Notes under the pieces: model-generated | The model's input: the letters and a program-made list of their open reading frames with translations, nothing else | Told to the model about the DNA's origin: nothing | Databases searched by the model: none | Translations under genes and position numbers: made by a program | Assembly: GCA_017963165.1 (NCBI GenBank) | Contig: JAGCTZ010000042.1 | Coordinates: 1-7,273, forward strand | Reading direction: 5' to 3' | Origin: Treponema sp. | GTDB lineage: Bacteria; Spirochaetota; Spirochaetia; Treponematales; Treponemataceae | Length of the DNA: 7,273 bases | Part shown: piece by piece, positions 6,119 through 7,273 of the stretch | Layout: each line of letters begins with the position of its first letter | How positions within the stretch are numbered: position 1 is the stretch's first letter

Positions 6119-6384
6119 CAGCAAGTTCTTGTAAGTACGTGCAATAAAATCTTGTAAGCCTTTCAGCAAGTTCTTGTAAGTCTTGCAGCAAGTTCTTGTA
6201 AGCCTTACAGCAACTTCTTGAAAGCCTTGCAGGAACATCTTGTAAGCTTTACAGCAAGTTCTTGTAAGCACATGCAGCAAACTCTTGCAAGTACGTGCAG
6301 CAACTTTTTGCAAGTACGTGCAGCACTTTTTGCAAGTACGTGCAGTAAGTTCTTTTATGTACATGCAGTAAGATCATTGTAAGG
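6119..6384. repeat. Imperfect tandem array of ~12 units of 22-23 bp
   Basis: Units with the consensus CAGCAAGTTCTTGTAAG followed by 5-6 variable bases repeat from 6119 to about 6384, with a partial unit just before (6103-6118). Unit lengths alternate between 22 and 23 bp, with one longer unit at the end. Several units contain small palindromes, such as TGTAAGCCTTACA, or near-palindromes around CAAG-TT-CTTG. Because 22-23 is not a multiple of three, the open frames across the array are not believable genes. The array abuts the 3' end of the duplicated Rpn C-terminal ORF, and a single related unit lies on the other side of that region at 7131-7154. The long near-identical units leave no unique spacers, so it is not CRISPR. 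Confidence 0.85.
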
Positions 6385-6567
6385 TTATTGCAAAATTGGC
6401 TCGGATTTCAGCTCTTCTGCAAGCTGTCGCACTGTTTCTAGAGGGAGGCCTTGAACGGCAGCAATTTGTTCCACAGTTCCAAGATTTGTCAAAAGCATGT
6501 TCCGTGCCGCTTCAAGCTTGGCTTCTGTTCTTTCTTCGATTGCGAATTCTTCCATAACCTTGCTCAT
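6385..6567 (-). CDS. Stand-alone copy of the Rpn C-terminal domain, 60 residues (tandem duplicate)
   Basis: The 60-residue product aligns without gaps to the last 60 residues of the neighbouring Rpn-family frame, with 47 identical positions. It starts M-S-K-V-M-E-E-F, has a charged helical segment (E-E-R-T-E-A-K-L-E-A-A-R-N-M) and a helix-turn-helix-like tail (L-G-T-V-E-Q-I-A ... L-P-L-E-T-V-R-Q-L). Residues 1-25 differ at one position and 26-60 at twelve. The ATG at 6567 has AAAGAAG at 6576-6582, a weakened version of the AAAGGAG before the paralogous ATG at 6777. The frame is continuous with the upstream Rpn frame except for one TAG at 6597-6595, as expected from an exact 210-bp in-frame duplication. 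It lacks a nuclease core. It could be an inhibitory domain like RpnS, or simply debris. Confidence 0.6.
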   Translation of the reverse strand: MSKVMEEFAIEERTEAKLEAARNMLLTNLGTVEQIAAVQGLPLETVRQLAEELKSEPILQ

Positions 6568-6594
6568 ACGTCTTACTTCTTTGTCATTGTATGG

Positions 6595-6777
6595 CTATTG
6601 CAAAACTGTCTCAGCTTTCAATTCTTCAGCAAGTTGTTGTACGGTTTCTAGAGATAACTCCACCGCCTGTGCAATCTGTTCATGTGTACCAAGGTTCATC
6701 GAGAGCATATTTCGTGCCGCTTCAAGCTTGGCTTCTGTTCGTTCTTCAATTGCAAATTCTTCCATAATTTTGCTCAT
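6595..6777 (-). CDS. Possible internally initiated C-terminal Rpn product (RpnS-like), 60 residues
   Basis: Inside the Rpn remnant, the ATG at 6777 (M-S-K-I-M-E-E-F) is preceded by a perfect AAAGGAG at 6792-6786 with an 8-nt spacer. The ribosome-binding site is thus built into codons for D-K-G-V-R-R. The predicted product is exactly the segment that is duplicated as a separate ORF next door. In E. coli Rpn genes, internal translation is known to yield a short C-terminal protein (RpnS) that dimerises with and inhibits the full-length toxin. The same design is inferred here; expression is unproven. Confidence 0.5.
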   Translation of the reverse strand: MSKIMEEFAIEERTEAKLEAARNMLSMNLGTHEQIAQAVELSLETVQQLAEELKAETVLQ

Positions 6778-7032
6778 ACGTCTAACTCCTTTGTCGTCCT
6801 GCTTGTAATACCGTGTCTTTTCGGCGAGAATTTTGCTTCTCATTTTGTCAGGGTTTGCGCACGCAAAGTCGTGCATTAAATCGCCGATTGGGTCGTTTCC
6901 TTCATATTCACCGTTCACATAGATTATATGCGATTCATCTTGAAAAGTCATGTTATTTTCTTTGATTATGCGGTCAATGTGGTAAAGCGGCAGACCGCAC
7001 TTGAAAATATCATGCTCGGTTATGAAAATCAC
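6595..7032 (-). CDS. 5'-truncated Rpn-family PD-(D/E)XK nuclease ('transposase'), C-terminal 145 residues
   Basis: The sequence Y-V-I-F-I-T-E-H-D-I-F ... G-L-P-L-Y-H-I-D-R-I-I, then I-I-Y-V-N-G-E-Y-E-G-N-D-P-I-G-D-L-M-H-D-F, is the second half of the core typical of Rpn/'PD-(D/E)XK nuclease family transposase' proteins. It is followed by the linker and the HTH-like C-terminal domain. These proteins are usually about 280-310 residues. The N-terminal half with the catalytic D and E-x-Q/K residues is missing: the frame can be extended only to 7059, where a TAA (7062-7060) stops it. The nominal GTG start at 7032 has no ribosome-binding site and falls inside the conserved core, so I regard this as a 5'-truncated remnant. 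Full-length family members are toxic DNases linked to recombination and phage defence. The internal 60-codon ORF from 6777 may still be expressed. Confidence 0.75.
   Translation of the reverse strand: MIFITEHDIFKCGLPLYHIDRIIKENNMTFQDESHIIYVNGEYEGNDPIGDLMHDFACANPDKMRSKILAEKTRYYKQDDKGVRRMSKIMEEFAIEERTEAKLEAARNMLSMNLGTHEQIAQAVELSLETVQQLAEELKAETVLQ
6786..6792 (-). promoter_or_regulatory. Intragenic Shine-Dalgarno AAAGGAG
   Basis: On the minus strand AAAGGAG lies 8 nt before the internal ATG at 6777. It is the strongest ribosome-binding site of the minus-strand genes, while the nominal start of the larger frame at 7032 has none. Confidence 0.6.
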
Positions 7033-7066
7033 ATAAGTTTCAGTGTTTCGCCTTGAGTTTTATCTA

Positions 7067-7116
7067 CGTTTTAGCTTTATCTAGCGAAACGACCAAGTTT
7101 TGCTGCGCAAAACTTG
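7067..7116. repeat. Hairpins upstream of the Rpn remnant
   Basis: CAAGTTTTGC (7094-7103) and GCAAAACTTG (7107-7116) form a perfect 10-bp stem with a 3-nt loop. Just before it, CGTTT (about 7069) and AAACG (about 7087) can form a weaker stem. There is no T-run on either side, so this is not a standard terminator. It lies immediately 5' of the truncated Rpn frame and may mark the break. Confidence 0.5.
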
Positions 7117-7130
7117 AAGAATGATACGAT

Positions 7131-7154
7131 AGTTCTTGTAAGCACTTACAGCAA
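7131..7154. repeat. Isolated unit of the 22-23-bp repeat family
   Basis: The segment TTCTTGTAAGCACTTACAGC (7133-7152) matches the consensus of the array at 6119-6384, including the TGTAAG/CTTACA palindrome. The Rpn-derived block (6385-7059) therefore has members of this family on both sides. Confidence 0.65.
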
Positions 7155-7178
7155 AATGTTGCCAGTCTTTAATATTCG

Positions 7179-7273
7179 CTCATATTTTAGTGAAAACTTA
7201 GAAAAAATCACTCATGTTTTAGGGGAATTCTTGTAATATTCGCTCATGTTTTAGTGAAAACTGTGAAAAATTC
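7179..7273. repeat. Three 32-bp tandem repeats running off the right edge
   Basis: CTCAT(A/G)TTTTAG recurs at 7179, 7211 and 7243, an exact 32-bp spacing. Units 1 and 3 also share TGAAAACT. TAATATTCGCTCAT precedes units 1 and 3. The third unit is cut by the window end, so the array may continue. Confidence 0.75.

Larger units (their letters stand above)
6374..6793 (-). repeat. 210-bp tandem duplication covering the Rpn C-terminal domain
   Basis: Bases 6374-6583 and 6584-6793 align at a constant 210-bp offset without net insertions. Matching landmarks are the stop codons (6385-6387 and 6595-6597), the ATGs (6567 and 6777) and the string GTGCCGCTTCAAGCTTGGCT in both halves. The duplicated unit includes the ribosome-binding region, 60 codons, the stop and about a dozen bases after it. 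Confidence 0.85.

Noticed and set aside
6008..6364. Minus-strand protein of about 118 residues rich in T-C-K and L-L
   Set aside because: It is only a translation of the 22-23-bp repeats. The unit length is not a multiple of three, so the pseudo-repeats in the protein shift frame, and there is no ribosome-binding site.
6119..6384. CRISPR array
   Set aside because: The units are 22-23 bp with only 5-6 variable bases and the copies are imperfect throughout. There are no unique spacers and no cas genes.
6497..6808. Plus-strand frames across the Rpn remnants
   Set aside because: They are Ser/Cys/Phe-rich antisense translations of the duplicated Rpn C-terminal domain; the minus strand gives the clear family match.

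Overview
The window looks like an accessory region of a low-GC spirochaete chromosome, most likely Treponema. I infer this from the flavour of the proteins: remnants of a PD-(D/E)XK 'transposase' of the Rpn family, a PBECR-like small nuclease, and a dockerin-like 'NGDGLVN' protein. No rRNA or other phylogenetic marker is present, so the genus is an inference. Several blocks of small repeats and broken genes suggest a recombination-active locus.

Layout: (1) 1-375, the 3' end of a plus-strand gene with a dockerin/EF-hand-like calcium loop. (2) 376-610, an intergenic stretch with a strong 14-bp hairpin (487-528) and a possible promoter. (3) 611-5346, four tightly packed plus-strand genes: a 14-unit Sel1-repeat protein, an unrecognised 128-residue protein, a SIR2-like protein with a Cys4 zinc site, and a stand-alone HsdR_N-type PD-(D/E)XK nuclease. 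Gaps are 1, 4 and 15 nt, so this is very probably one operon. (4) 5347-6090, a segment bounded by two copies of a two-hairpin repeat. It holds, on the minus strand, a PBECR-like nuclease gene with a probable 5' lesion, then a four-way-junction RNA-like element with a GGAA tetraloop, then a Rho-independent terminator. (5) 6119-6384, an array of about 12 imperfect 22-23-bp repeats. (6) 6385-7059, on the minus strand, the C-terminal part of an Rpn-family nuclease plus an in-frame 210-bp tandem duplication of its last 60 codons. (7) 7060-7273, hairpins, a stray unit of the 22-23-bp repeat, and three copies of a 32-bp repeat running off the right edge.

The most interesting content is the four-gene set. 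A predicted NAD+-consuming SIR2 effector, a nuclease, a solenoid protein suited to sensing or scaffolding, and a small unknown partner have the composition of an anti-phage defence system. I do not recognise this exact combination as a named system. The second point of interest is the Rpn remnant: a perfect Shine-Dalgarno sequence lies inside the gene, 8 nt before an internal ATG, exactly where the C-terminal domain begins. That domain also exists as a separate duplicated ORF. This fits the intragenic antitoxin (RpnS) arrangement known from E. coli Rpn proteins. All functional statements are predictions from sequence alone.
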